Assembly (NCBI GenBank): GCA_002633005.1
Contig: NMRA01001120.1
Span: 1-53,059 of the forward strand
Origin: Phoronis australis
Taxonomy: Eukaryota > Phoronida > Phoronidae
Direction of reading: 5' to 3'
DNA length: 53,059 nucleotides
Below, in pieces: positions 26,201-36,390 of this stretch; position 1 is the first letter of the stretch, and each line of letters starts with the position of its first letter. Made by a program: the position numbers and the translations under genes. The notes beneath the pieces were generated by a model. The model was given only the letters and a program-made list of their open reading frames with translations. It made no database searches and was not told the origin of the DNA.

Positions 26201-29200
26201 CAGCGGTAAAATATTTCTTCAAAATATTGCGTTTTTCTAAAGTTATAGGCTCAAACACATTTTACGGCTTCGCAGCCATGTTTTCACGGTATAAAAACTG
26301 TCCAGTTTTAACTGTTCATATTTTTCCTTGAATGAAAGCTATTGATTTATTATTCACTGGGCATTGTTTAGTGGTGCCTGTAGATTGTTACACAAAAGTC
26401 TTGAAACACGATTCCGATTTACCACCCTCATTTAGTAGTTTTACTACACTCCCCCCCGTTATGCCATTTTGAGGTTGTGTTCAGTACACTGCTGTACCAA
26501 ATCTGCCCCCACTGTTATGAGAATGAAACTTAGTCAAAATGTTGACAAAACATGTTACTTTCATTTCATAAAATAAAAACTTTGTCAGCCAGTTTATTAG
26601 TTATATATTTTGGCACCTCAAATGTACTAAAATGAGAAATTTTCATATAACTGAAATCGATGCGTGAGCACCGTAAAATCCGATTGTCCTTCATGTTTTT
26701 CGATATTTTGCAACAAGTTAGTTCCTCCTGAATGTTTTGAACGTTTTACTACTGATCACTTAGGGCTATAGTACCCCTAAATACCATACATGGCTCCATT
26801 TTGTAAAAAGCCGATTATGTCCTCCACAGTGAACAGGGTTAGACATGAACTCGACAAATGTAGGTTACATGTATTTTGATTTACAGTTGNNNNNNNNNNN
26901 NNNNNNNNNNNNNNNNNNNNNNNNNNNNNNNNNNNNNNNNNNNNNNNNNNNNNNNNNNNNNNNNNNNNNNNNNNNNNNNNNNNNNNNNNNNNNNNNNNNN
27001 NNNNNNNNNNNNNNNNNNNNNNNNNNNNNNNNNNNNNNNNNNNNNNNNNNNNNNNNNNNNNNNNNNNNNNNNNNNNNNNNNNNNNNNNNNNNNNNNNNNN
27101 NNNNNNNNNNNNNNNNNNNNNNNNNNNNNNNNNNNNNNNNNNNNNNNNNNNNNNNNNNNNNNNNNNNNNNNNNNNNNNNNNNNNNNNNNNNNNNNNNNNN
27201 NNNNNNNNNNNNNNNNNNNNNNNNNNNNNNNNNNNNNNNNNNNNNNNNNNNNNNNNNNNNNNNNNNNNNNNNNNNNNNNNNNNNNNNNNNNNNNNNNNNN
27301 NNNNNNNNNNNNNNNNNNNNNNNNNNNNNNNNNNNNNNNNNNNNNNNNNNNNNNNNNNNNNNNNNNNNNNNNNNNNNNNNNNNNNNNNNNNNNNNNNNNN
27401 NNNNNNNNNNNNNNNNNNNNNNNNNNNNNNNNNNNNNNNCAAGAAATTGCCTCATTTTGCCCCCAAGAACACTTCCCATGTATCTCCTAAACCACCAAAC
27501 TTTGTGGTGTCATACTTCACCCATTTTCTCTCATCCCTAATGTGATTTATCAGACTAAACATGGATCTGAATGGTTGACCCCCCACCTTGCCGCTTGTTG
27601 GCTGTACAGTGGTCGGTGGATCTGTGGACTGATACTTAAGACCAATAGTAACCAGAAAATATATTTACACTATATACATTAACATTGTCAGCATTGAACA
27701 ATAATGATGTATTTTTATAAAAAATGGACAACTCATAATTTATATGTGTATCTAATGGTTATGTTGCACTTACACTCATCGCCCATGTCATCGCATGTTA
27801 TGTCCTCAGAAACATCAATCGTTAGCCTGTTATATAGAAATTTAAAAATGCTCAAGTGTTTCCCTTGCTTAAATTGTTTAGCATTGGTCATTCTGCATTT
27901 ATTAGATTTCAGCAGATATCGTCTAACCTCGATTAAGGTATAAGTTATAGAAACCGAACCATGTACGACATGGTCTTTATACTTAGAACTCAGAAAACAG
28001 ACTTGGAAATTTCTATCCAGAGCACACATTTATGACTTGATGTCAAATAAAATACCACCACAAATTTTATGGACTGTGTATACTACTGATAAAAACTCCT
28101 CAAAATCCTAACAATTTCAATGTTGCCTTCGAATATAAACTTTTAAATTATACAGCAATCAACTTCAAAAAGAAAAAATGTCAATTTCAGTGCAAAGAAA
28201 TGTAGCTGCAAAAGCAATCGGTGAATTCAACTCTGCCCACACTATATTCGAATAAGTTAGGAATACCAAATTGTCACGTTAAAAACATAAATATGTCAAG
28301 ATTAGTCGCAGGATGACCTATAAGACCACAACTAAAAGTGGTATTTACTCAAAAAGGTCACCAAAACTGCTGCCCATCTGCTTTTTGATGCATTCACTTG
28401 TAGTTACATTTCTGCAAATCACAAATATATACGATACATGTATACAGAATATGCAAAATTCAGTCTTGCTTAGAATAGAAACGTATGTACACCATTCCTG
28501 ACCATAACAGACATGTATAGAAATTCATTTTTATGGGAATATACCATGTATAATACATGCCCCAAATTTTTCACAATTCTATCATCAGTTACAACAAAAC
28601 CAATTTGTTGTCAAGATAATTTATGAGCACTGACTAGTTCTCTCAAATTTTAAAGATCAGGTGCCCGTTCCAACAGAACTTACTTAGCTAAGACAAATTT
28701 CAAATTTAAGTAAATTTTAAAATAAAGTTAAATTTGTCTCAAAACCAATTCAAGAAAGAGATTTTAAGTTTGACTTAAGTGTTTGACATAGGTTTTGCCT
28801 TAACTTACCAAAATTGAAAGTTTCAAAATTTGCAAATTAAGACAAATACTTAAGTCAAAATGAACTTGTCAGTTTCTTGGAACAGGGCCCAGTACTTTCA
28901 CATCACTCTTTTAAGGAATGGTCTGGATACATACCTCAAAGCTTCGTCGTCACAGACAGTATCACTTGCATAGATTCCAGATAGCTCAAGCCCACTGAAA
29001 ATACAACATTGCCATAATCACAGTTAAGTAATAAAGAGAGTTACTTTGAGTTCAACATTTGTCAACAACTACACAAGGGTACCAGGCAGTCATACGTACA
29101 AACTTTAAGTCATAGGCACAAAGCACTGCATCATTAGAAAGAACACTTTATTCATACATACGAACCACAACATGATGTGTACAAACAAAAAGTCATGCAC

Positions 29201-32200
29201 ACGGACTATCTAATCAAGCGTACGAACAAAAATCAGAAATTCAAATAACATGTAAGAACATAGTTCTTGTATAGAAACATTTTATGTTGCCATTTAGCTT
29301 AGTGCTGCGCTCCTTGGGAAAACGAATGACGACCACCATCGCTAAAGATGTTCCAGTAACTATGTGATATTAGTTCATACCCCTGGTTTTTGTTTTATCT
29401 GTTTCTTTGGCTTACATGCATGGATTTTGTTCATATGTTTGATGTGTTTGTATCTACAATTAAAGTGTTATTACGAATGTTACAATGGTCCGTACATATG
29501 AATCAAAGTTTGCATGTTTGATTGCTTTGGTCCCGTTTAACAGGGATACTTCACTCGGTGCAGTTTAGAAGCTCATAGTTGTCAGAGACATGGTCAAATA
29601 AGCCGATGGCTTTTAATTTTTATGTCTTGAAATCCCATGTTCCTAAAGCACTGTCAGTAAATAATTCAGTAACCTAGAGTACAAGTATTCATTTTGAATA
29701 ACAGTTTCACACCTGAGTAATATCGATGGATATAAACCAGTTGGTGTTGATGAGACCAGTTTTGAGGTCCCAGGCCTCTCAACAGCAGTAGCACAGTCGT
29801 ATCCGCAAAGACAACATCAAACAAAATTTGGTTACATTTGAATTGTTTTAAGGACAATGCTTAGCGAGTATGTTCAGAGTCAGTTCGGTAAAACAAGTTA
29901 CAATATTTGCACAATAATTCAAGTGTTAATAAAGTAAAATAAAATCAAAATCAACGAACGAATAAAGTTAGGAGAGCACAATCTTGATGAAAATACAACC
30001 ATTCAGTCCATAGTCCAAGCCAGTTAAGACTTAATGAGTGCAAGTTCAGTAATATTTCAAACAATGGCAAGCTGGAATGATTTGATTTAAATTAGCAACC
30101 CTCACAAAAATGACTTAGAGTTTTCAACTAACGCAAATTTCCATTTCATGTCATGTATTGTCATAGCCACAAGTACTACTAGGTGAAGAAGTAGACAGCA
30201 CATACATTCATTGAAAAAATAATATCTAGAATACCTTTGAACAAACTGGGCCATGGCAGGTGTTGCAGATACAGCTTAAGATTCAGACTATGTGGACACT
30301 GCTCTAAACATTGTTGCCAGTCTTTCACTTTGTGCCATTTCATACCTACAGGGCAAAAATGAAATTACAATAACCGAGTTATTAACTACGGGTATAGATG
30401 TCAAAGCATACAGGTGGTACAATTCGCTACAATAATAACCAAACTACATGAATCACCATCACAAACATTGCGAGGGCAATTCATTACTTAATTTGTTGTT
30501 GTAAATTGGAATTTGTAACCAAAAATAATCCTCAATTGACGAGTGTTTAAATTTTGAAAATCGATCAACAAAGGTTTTATGTGCTTTTACTTCGTAAACC
30601 TTTATAGGGCAGCGAAATTTTGATTAATGAGGTTTTGGCAGGGGATTTTCTTCCAGTTGTTGCATATCTTTCAAGAAGGAAGGCCTCTTGATCTCTCAGA
30701 TCATAATGCCACTTTATGTCAAAATACATACGTTTGCAAATAAGGTAAAAGATGTAAACAAGGCTACACACCCATGAGACATGACTTTGTACCTATGTTG
30801 TAAGTGCTAAATCTAGCAAAATGCACGACTTACCACTAAAACAGAATTGCTGTCTAAACTGGGCCATAACTGGTGACACAGATGGTCTTCTAGGGGCAGC
30901 AAGAAGCCTTTCGGCAACTCGTACCTCGCATACACTAAACCATCAAAGTCATGCTGCCTTAAGTACCTTTATAACATAAACATGGTCACCTTAAGAGGTT
31001 GCCGATGTCTTTAATTCCATCCAACTCGAACAAATACTTTGGTAAACAAGATTTCTTTCTGATATGTTTCTTTGTTCTTCTACAATATCATTTTGCACAG
31101 GTATGAGTGGTACAACCCTAGTTTCAAGCACTAACAAACTCTGGTGATCACCTGTGTAGTGCTTTAGGGATTGGTTTACTCTGTCATGGAGGTCGACCTC
31201 GATGTGATTTCAAAACGCTACAACTGGGAAGAGTTTTAGACATTAAGGTTCGTCCTATCTGCAAATGTTATTTGCAGCAATATGACTTTGGTGGTTTAAT
31301 CAATGAGGCACAATTCTCCAAAAAGCTTTCAGCGTATGGAGGGCCTATTGGACTACTGCTGTTTCTAAACTGCGGTCAGTTGAGACGGTGGTACTATCTC
31401 AAAGTAATACTGCTGTGTAATTTTTCTTAGTGTTTCAAGAACTATCAAATGAAAACAACTAAGCAAGTCGTCAATATATGGTGATAAGTAGGTGTAATCT
31501 TAATATAGGCTTAGCTAATGTCAACAGACAAGGCAACTCGGTGAATTTATGTCTGAATTTAACTTTCACACTCTTTACTTTCTCAGTGAGTTCTCGGACC
31601 AAGTGCTACTTTTTGGATCGAGGTGATATTAAAATGGTGGTACCGAGCAATGTCCATATAACTACCGAAGTAGCCTATACAAAGCAGGACCGAACAAATA
31701 CTTACGCATCAAGCCAGCCTGGTACAAAACTGTATACTATAGTCTTCATACAGCTAGCTGGGAGGCTAGCATCAAGGCAAGCTATTGTTTGGCCAGCTCG
31801 GAATTAGTGACAATTAGTTCACTTCTAAGAGATTCCCAGCAACCGTGCTCTTTACCCAAATGAATGCGTCGTTTATTAACTTTCAGCTGCAAGTCTTGCC
31901 TTCTTTTCTTTCTAAATGAGTCGGTTAACTTAGACGAACGTCCTCTTTTTTGCCCACCTTTCCATTGTCAGACATCTCGTCTCGCATGCTCTTGTAAGAC
32001 CGCGCCTGCGATTATTAACGTAGCACCGACCTCAGACACATAGTCAGTGTAAATGATTAATAGACCACTACAGATCAGTTGAGTGATCAAATCTCAAGTA
32101 ATGGTCCAATCATGAAGTATCGTAGGGGCACAAAAATGTAACACAGCCACAGGGTATACCCAGTCACAGATTTGTCCAACCATGTTAATTGCAGAAACAC

Positions 32201-34350
32201 CAAGAAGCGACCAGAACACAATGACTAAGACAGGCCCAAGTCAGACGTTACCGAGTAGGCCTATTCCGAGTAAGTAACTCAACAGAACACAATCGTTAGC
32301 TCCATCACGGTGCAAGGTAATCTACACAACAGTGACCTTTATCTTGACTCTGACTCAGCTGTTCGTTTGTCGACTGACTGAGCTCATGAGCGCATTTATC
32401 ATAAGTGAGAGGGAGATTGACAGCTTTAAGTGGTAACCACCTAACCTTTTCTTCGTACTTCTTTCAAAAACCATGAATTGGGTGATTTTTTTCTGGAATT
32501 TCCTTCTCAGGGGAAAGTGGATAACTCTGTAGTAAAGGTTGCAAGAAGGTACTTTCGTTAGGGATCGTTTAAAACGTATTTTCACGAGTTTTCTCGGTCC
32601 ATGCCACTTTGAATTGGAAATCGATGATTTACAAGTGAGAGAAAATGGCAGAAACATTTTACTGAATTAGAATGAAAGTTATTGTTTTTATTGAAATTGT
32701 GCGTCTTATTTTCACAGTGTTACAGATGTCAGTACAATTCAGTTTGTCGAACATGCAATTATTGCGCTTCCTCATTTAAGTAGGTCATTTTTCGCGGGAC
32801 CACAAATTAATGCTACACTGGCGTATACCTTGCGTGAAAGCGTACCACCCGAGCGGGCAGCACGTCCTTGCATACTCCNCTTAATTGTATATATCTCTAT
32901 GTATACAAGTTTCATTTATGAATTGTTTACAACCCAGATATAATGCTTCGCGGTTTCTGGGTTTGTTATTATTTCTTTGTATGTTCTGTGTATCCTTCAA
33001 TAAATATATATCACAGTGAAAAAAAAAAAATCTTTTATTAGTTTGATATTTTCCCTCTCGACTGATTAACTCCTAAAAACGCATGTAAGTGCTACGTCAC
33101 ATGCTTTTTATTTGCGTTTCTGAAAAAAAATCATACTCTTCCGAGTCTTTATGTGTCAGATATCACACTTTGAAAAGAGCAATTTTCCCCGTTTTTATAT
33201 GGCGAGTAACCGTGTCACGTGACTAGAAACACTTTCCAATATGGCGTCAAATTGTCAGCTCCTGTACCGCGTGAGCCGGGTCTAAGACGTCGGTATCTAC
33301 CTAAAGTATTAATGTCACATCTAGCGTTTCGCAGGAAATCCGCCGGATTTCCGTTTTCACAGCATTGGCAGATGACTGGGACCTGATGGGAAAATTTCGA
33401 TCCAAAAGGCGTGAAGTGAGATTAAAAAGCGTGGTAACACTGAAAAATGTCTTACAACTTGTTGTAGGCAATGTCGTCATACATCATGACGACGATGTTT
33501 TCCTCAGGGATTCCGTTATTCTTTAGGACGTGGAACGCATGACACACATCGGCCTAAAATCAATCAGTATTTTGTTTGAATACATCGTGCCTCGTCTAAT
33601 AATAATTTGATTGCATCAGAAAGAGAATAGTTAATTGTTTTCTGTGTTAGTGACCCTGGCGCTGCTTAATTAAGCGTAGAGCCATTGTAATGTGCACACG
33701 GGTACAGCGACGTTCTTGTAACCTCCAAATGTAGGTAGTGTTACAAGATATGAGATTCATTAACATTTTTGGTGCAGCGTTAATTTCAAAATACGACACA
33801 GAACATGTTTTCAAAAGTAGTTTTGCTCTGAGAATCATTGGAACTTGCACTGTACCTTTAATAAACCATATCTGGGATTTACTTATTTGTAAATTGATGA
33901 CCTTGTTTACCCACTTCGCAAATCTAGAGTTAATTTATTGACAGTTCAAAGTTCGTGCTAAAATCAACTAGGCCACGTTACGTGATTCGCGTAAGTGTAC
34001 AAATAAGGAAATTTCGTTTAAAAGACAAGGGAAAAATAATGACGTCACGGAACGTTGTCAATGTTGCCTGTAGACCAACAACTTTCTCACAATCAAACAA
34101 AAAAGCAATTAGTTGTATGTTCTATAAATTACAATAATTCAGTCTTCGTTTTGATTTTTGAAAAGTCCCGTGTTGATTGTGTCAGCGCAAACGATAACAC
34201 TACCTGGTGCCTGTAATTGATCCATCCTTTCGATCCTGCCACCAAGAGACCCCAGTGTTGGCCTTTCTTGCCAATGCGTTCCTTCACTACATTGTTGAAT
34301 GACTTGCAGACCACAAAACCAACTAACCCAAGGATCAAGGCTAGTCTCAT
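14179..34350 (-). CDS. LGMN: legumain (asparaginyl endopeptidase) gene LGMN-A, exons 1-10, 3' end not found
   Basis: Ten exons on the - strand: 34204-34350, 33456-33553, 21751-21832, 19777-19877, 19470-19545, 19143-19214, 15862-15928, 14959-15077, 14548-14634, 14179-14271. They join without a frame break (942 nt, 314 codons). Legumain is a C13 cysteine protease that cuts after Asn in lysosomes. Visible: an N-terminal hydrophobic signal ([15 protein letters not shown]), catalytic Asn45 in NYRHQ, His156 in VDHGGP and Cys200 in ESCESGS, plus the family strings [18 protein letters not shown] and [10 protein letters not shown]. All intron positions and phases match LGMN-B, 3.9 kb to the right. The two exons that encode the C-terminal prodomain in LGMN-B were not found. 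Either they have diverged past recognition or the gene is 3'-truncated. Exon 6 needs the donor at TAC/GTAAGT, adding three codons relative to LGMN-B. Confidence 0.88.
14548..14634 (-). CDS. LGMN: LGMN-A exon 9
   Basis: 87 bp. Encodes [15 protein letters not shown] and QQYGDM, matching [15 protein letters not shown] of LGMN-B. The + strand 152-codon ORF covering this place (14442-14900) is its shadow. Confidence 0.88.
14959..15077 (-). CDS. LGMN: LGMN-A exon 8
   Basis: 119 bp. Encodes [18 protein letters not shown] and [14 protein letters not shown], the conserved substrate-pocket part of C13 proteases. Confidence 0.92.
15862..15928 (-). CDS. LGMN: LGMN-A exon 7 (catalytic Cys)
   Basis: 67 bp. 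Encodes [14 protein letters not shown]; the Cys is the nucleophile. One codon shorter than LGMN-B exon 7. Confidence 0.92.
16190..16640 (-). repeat. dispersed repeat L, copy 1
   Basis: About 450 bp similar to 21945-22400 (shared words include GGTTGCGCAGCACATGCGTG, CCTGGAATGCCA, AATTGCATAAGAG and AAAAGGAAATGAACCA). On the - strand both copies have an open frame with HVLRNL....[11 protein letters not shown]. Both lie in LGMN-A introns. Confidence 0.75.
18365..18480 (+). repeat. possible tRNA-related fragment
   Basis: GCGATTTAGCTCAGCCAGTAGAGCG resembles the D-arm and A box of a tRNA, but no B box and no cloverleaf follow. A SINE remnant is more likely than a functional tRNA. Confidence 0.3.
19143..19214 (-). 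CDS. LGMN: LGMN-A exon 6
   Basis: 72 bp. Encodes [14 protein letters not shown] followed by a lysine-rich end. The in-phase donor is TAC/gtaagt; an inner AG/gtatgt would shift the frame of exon 7. Confidence 0.75.
19470..19545 (-). CDS. LGMN: LGMN-A exon 5 (catalytic His)
   Basis: 76 bp. Encodes [18 protein letters not shown]; His in DHGG is the catalytic histidine. Acceptor cttcctcag, donor TTG/gtgagt. Confidence 0.92.
19777..19877 (-). CDS. LGMN: LGMN-A exon 4
   Basis: 101 bp, two codons longer than in LGMN-B. Encodes [15 protein letters not shown] and PIGSGKVIN, like the human VTPQNFLAVLRG and GSGKV segments. Confidence 0.92.
19995..21314 (+). mobile_element. Kolobok-like DNA transposon K1 with long TIRs and a broken THAP gene
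   Basis: 1320 bp flanked by TTAA on both sides (19991-19994 and 21315-21318). Ends are AGGCGAAGGCAACC and its inverse. The inverted repeats run about 300 bp (19995-20300 and 21014-21314, roughly 80% similar). A 5' open frame encodes the start of a THAP finger inside the left TIR, and the right TIR carries an inverted copy of the same start. THAP domain plus TTAA duplication is the hallmark of the Kolobok superfamily. With no room for a transposase core this is a non-autonomous derivative. It sits in LGMN-A intron 3, 118 bp from exon 4. Confidence 0.88.
20252..20770 (+). pseudogene. THAP-domain gene remnant inside K1
   Basis: Reading from ATG 20252, [10 protein letters not shown] supplies the first C-x-C pair. 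The frame is then lost and resumes in another frame with [13 protein letters not shown] (20312-20360), and in a third with [12 protein letters not shown] (20424-20460). Together these are the C2CH zinc ligands and the Pro and Trp of a THAP DNA-binding domain, split by two frameshifts. A Ser/Pro-rich linker and [10 protein letters not shown] (20835-20865) follow, which recalls the segment after the THAP finger in Kolobok-type proteins. Confidence 0.75.
21751..21832 (-). CDS. LGMN: LGMN-A exon 3
   Basis: 82 bp. Encodes [20 protein letters not shown] ending in PKDYTGR. It is separated from exon 2 by 11.6 kb. Confidence 0.92.
21945..22400 (-). repeat. dispersed repeat L, copy 2
   Basis: Partner of 16190-16640 in the same orientation, 113 bp from exon 3. 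On the - strand it has an 82-codon open frame (21880-22128) sharing [15 protein letters not shown] and GG near the start with the 66-codon frame of copy 1. Confidence 0.75.
22401..24938. other. LGMN-A intron 2, right-most part read from exon 3; no gene recognised
   Basis: AT-rich. Contains the foldback at 23196-23281. The 120-codon + ORF at 24614-24976 resembles no family and is followed by a better candidate exon in another frame. Confidence 0.45.
23196..23281. repeat. 86-bp foldback
   Basis: CTAGAGCC ... ATTTTGGAGAATTATCGCCC is followed after a short loop by the reverse complement GGGCGATAATTCTCCAAAAT ... GGCTCTAG. The 20-bp inner arms are perfect. It is MITE-like and could form a stable hairpin. 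Confidence 0.85.
24939..25098 (+). CDS. candidate exon, basic region (unknown gene)
   Basis: Acceptor TTTTATTTTCATAG and donor ACAG/GTACTT frame 160 bp with one open frame of 53 codons. It is rich in Arg ([10 protein letters not shown]) and then Ala/Thr/Gln, compatible with a disordered nuclear-protein segment. No family recognised and no partner exon identified on this strand; it could be chance. Confidence 0.3.
25430..25806 (-). CDS. candidate acidic exon (unknown gene)
   Basis: After a CTCTTGTTGCAG acceptor, an open frame begins [20 protein letters not shown] and stays open to 25311. Asp/Glu/Gly-rich, typical of a disordered region. Its phase does not fit directly on the exon at 27765, so an intervening exon (perhaps in the N gap) would be needed. 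The 3' border is unclear. Confidence 0.3.
26890..27439. other. assembly gap, 550 n
   Basis: Unknown sequence. The three long open frames drawn across it are artefacts of the n run. Confidence 1.
27765..30934 (-). CDS. candidate multi-exon gene of unknown function, nested in LGMN-A intron 2
   Basis: Short segments with good splice signals on the - strand can be chained in phase: 30834-30934, a 40-bp 3' piece of the 30240-30350 block, about 29722-29787, 28938-28997 and about 27765-27826. The chained peptide has SVSPVMAQF and SATPAMAQF (two similar exons), then [14 protein letters not shown], then an acidic [16 protein letters not shown]. If the 30240-30350 block starts at its earlier acceptor, another open frame ([14 protein letters not shown]...) is used and the chain then meets a stop at 28938. 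The two readings conflict, so the model is tentative. No family recognised. Confidence 0.33.
28661..28890. mobile_element. MITE of 230 bp
   Basis: Left end GTGCCCGTTCCAACAGAACT and inverted right end GGGCCCTGTTCCAAGAAACT form imperfect terminal inverted repeats. The interior is AT-rich with several TTAAGT palindromes. It carries no coding capacity. Confidence 0.7.
32929..33029 (+). repeat. possible retroposon 3' end
   Basis: AACCCAGATATAATGC..GCGGTTTCTGGGTT can form a stem. It is followed by CAATAAATATATATCACAGTG and a 12-nt A run, as at the 3' end of a retroposed transcript. Confidence 0.4.
33214..33223. promoter_or_regulatory. CLEAR-like site in LGMN-A intron 2
   Basis: GTCACGTGAC, identical to the core of the TFEB/TFE3 lysosomal-gene (CLEAR) element, 233 bp into the intron. 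Function inferred only. Confidence 0.45.
33456..33553 (-). CDS. LGMN: LGMN-A exon 2
   Basis: 98 bp. Encodes [20 protein letters not shown] and then [12 protein letters not shown]. Donor TT/gtaaga leaves two bases, as in LGMN-B. Confidence 0.95.
34204..34350 (-). CDS. LGMN: LGMN-A exon 1 with signal peptide
   Basis: 147 bp from ATG at 34350. A hydrophobic leader is followed by [18 protein letters not shown] and INYRHQ. The ATG was chosen because a TATA box lies 58 bp upstream and the leader is of normal length. Confidence 0.93.
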
Positions 34351-34407
34351 GCTGACAACTGCACAAAGAGTGCTGATAGATTGTAGGCAATGTTAAGATA
34401 TATTTGA

Positions 34408-34414
34408 ATTTATA
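34408..34414 (-). promoter_or_regulatory. probable TATA box of LGMN-A
   Basis: CTATAAATTC on the - strand, 58 bp before the start codon. A transcription start near 34380 would give a roughly 30-nt leader. Both genes share TTTGTGC.CAGT just before the ATG. Confidence 0.5.
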
Positions 34415-34428
34415 GTTAAACTGTAAGT

Positions 34429-34436
34429 TCACGTGA
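34429..34436. promoter_or_regulatory. CLEAR-like site upstream of LGMN-A
   Basis: TCACGTGA, 15 bp beyond the TATA box, in the position expected of a bHLH-zip (TFEB-type) site in a lysosomal gene promoter. Confidence 0.5.
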
Positions 34437-34931
34437 GATAACGATTGCTACACATACTGAAATTCGCGGGGGGTATTGAGTCTGTTACCGTCGTCCGAAC
34501 TGTTCGCCAAGGGTAAAATAAAGAATAAAAATTCAGATATTGAGAAACTAGCCTTCCTTGTGAATCTTATGAGCGATCTCATTAACAGCTTAATTGTGTC
34601 CTGATAGGGTATGTGTGAAAGAAAAAGAGAACTCGGTTTTTGAACCGGGAAAAGAGCGCTTTTCGAAAAAAGGCTAGTTCAGTTAAGGGAGAAAGACTGG
34701 TTATCCTAAGACAAAATCTTACTTGAGCAAATTTTCATAGTAGCCAAAAGATACGTTTTTATTATCCTTGATGGAGAATGCCAACCGATTTAATTAGTCT
34801 TTTTTACCGTCTTAAAAGGTCTATATCCACATCACCTCGTATACGGTCGATCTTACCTCCCCAAGAGGTGTCCCGTTAACCTGTGAGGAAGGTGACAAAC
34901 GACGCAGCGACATCAGTGGTTCTTCGGCAGA

Positions 34932-35130
34932 GTGAGTGCCGTTATGGTGCGGTGTATCGTTCCCGCTTATGCAAACTATGAGGCTGTGAGGAAAGTGGGT
35001 ATATCGTTTTTTCGATTTCCTCGAGAGCTCATAATGCTTTGGAAGTGGCTCGCGGTAGTGAAGAATGAAAAGTACGCCGCTAACACCAAGTATGAGGCCG
35101 TGAAACTTCTCGTCTCTGTCTGTGGCTTGA
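34932..35130 (+). pseudogene. THAP domain, decayed (T1)
   Basis: Encodes RCIVPAYANYEAVRKVGISF, FPRE and WKWLAVVKN, clearly the THAP fold of copy T2. The second zinc Cys is Tyr and the final His is Asn (VCGLNF), so zinc binding should be lost. Confidence 0.75.
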
Positions 35131-35359
35131 ATTTCGTCGGATCGGTTGTTGATCAGTTTTTGATTTTGGAGAATTGTAATTGGCCATGAAAACATATACA
35201 ATTACAATTAATTCAAGGCGTGAGAATATAACAATTTATATAACCTGTTTGATGACTGACTTGTTCGTGAAGCTTCTGCCTTTGGTCCTCTGGGTGTAGG
35301 ATGTTTTCGCCAGTTCTTTTTGTCAGCCCTAAAAAGTCTTAAGCACACCTTTGTTTACA

Positions 35360-35740
35360 TGCGTGCAAAATCAGGATGGTCCGTGAGACACATCTGGGCT
35401 TCTCCAAGAAGGCGTTTCACTTGCGGAATTTCGTGGCAGCAAACGCAAGTGTCAGTCGTTTCCATTTATCGTGCAGTTAGCTCACTGACACCATGACAAG
35501 TCATTCAAACGGTTTTCGTAACAATCCATATGTTCCGTTGTCTGTGAACGTTCACGGATCCTCTCTATTATTTCTCGATCAATGTATTCCGGTTCAAACT
35601 GATAGCCTGTGAAACCTAATGATCGACCTGTGAAGTCTTCATCGGATGAGCACTCGTCTAAGTCGGGATTGCGAGTTGCCACGTTGACGTTTATTATTGT
35701 GCGTTCTGTTTCAAACTGAATTATTCTCACCCTAACCAAC
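35360..35740 (-). pseudogene. P2X7 intracellular-domain-like pseudogene (T1)
   Basis: The - strand reads [23 protein letters not shown] and ENRLNDLSWCQ. A stop then replaces the expected Cys, and after a frameshift it continues ETTDTCVCCHEIPQVKRLL and CLTDHPDF. The order W-C.., CxCC-x-E-I-P, C-[IL]-T-x-H-P-x-F is that of the Cys-rich intracellular (ballast) domain of P2X7 and of the many invertebrate proteins sharing it. One stop, one frameshift and a final stop make it non-functional. Confidence 0.65.
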
Positions 35741-35777
35741 GCTTGTACAAAACTGAAACAAAGTCTGTCTTATTAGA

Positions 35778-35851
35778 CAGGGCTCGACGATATGAAAATC
35801 GCCAGGTCACATTTCGCAAATGCGACCTGCAGCTCGTTATGTCGAGCCCTG
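35778..35851. mobile_element. 74-bp hAT-like MITE in T1
   Basis: Ends CAGGGCTCGAC and GTCGAGCCCTG. Flanks TTATTAGA and TTAAGTAGA look like a worn 8-bp target duplication. The empty site is visible in copy T2 (CTCATTAGATAC). Confidence 0.75.
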
Positions 35852-36390
35852 TTAAGTAGATACAACTTGTATATGCCTTGGAGTGTTCGTGAGTGTAAAT
35901 GTTTTGAGAAGCCAATAATGAGTAAATCACTGCGTTACCGTCTTTAGATGCAATAAACTAATTGACCAAGCACCGAGGGCGTGTGAGCGCATGCTAATTC
36001 AGTGTTCGCTGACAGAAAGCTGTTGCAAAACAATAACTAGATGTTATGGAATCTTTATTTAGATATCCATATACATTATTCGAATCATTGTTACTGTACA
36101 ACTTTTGCCCTGACGGTTCTGTCGAAGGGTAACCTGACTTCGCGGCCGCCGACGAGCTAGAAAGTTGATTTGCAGTTTCGTGGCCAATTCACCAAAGTAA
36201 CCAAGTGCACATTTTTTCTTTGGCTCTCTAATATAGTCTTTTCGTGACTGGAAGTTTAGTTTCCAACTGTGGCTGGTTTAAGTTCGTGATGTCTTCAGCC
36301 CGGCAGCGGTCATGGTCTGATAGGCCGGTTTCCGAGCCATTGGCCGGGTTAGCAACCGTTTCGTGTGTTTAGAACAGAAAAAATCAGACT

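Larger units (their letters stand above)
31000..33455. other. LGMN-A intron 2, left part next to exon 2
   Basis: No exon recognised. Contains a single n at 32879 and a retroposon-like 3' tail at 32935-33029. The 109-codon + ORF at 31478-31807 and the 100-codon - ORF at 32355-32657 have no recognisable domain. Confidence 0.45.
34775..36390 (+). mobile_element. composite THAP/P2X7-like element K2, copy T1 (degenerate)
   Basis: Left end AGAATGCCAACC followed by TTTAATTAGTC matches the ends of the copies at 44831, 51419 and 51927. It is homologous to 43340-44831 along its length apart from indels. A decayed THAP frame lies at the left and a decayed P2X7-intracellular-like frame faces it. The right terminal repeat was not found. 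It carries a 74-bp secondary insertion at 35778-35851. Confidence 0.8.

Noticed and set aside
26777-27540. Several 200-230-codon open frames on both strands
   Set aside because: They consist almost entirely of the n gap at 26890-27439.
34139-34432. 97-codon - strand ORF over LGMN-A exon 1
   Set aside because: Wrong frame of exon 1; the legumain frame ends at the donor after NYRHQ.
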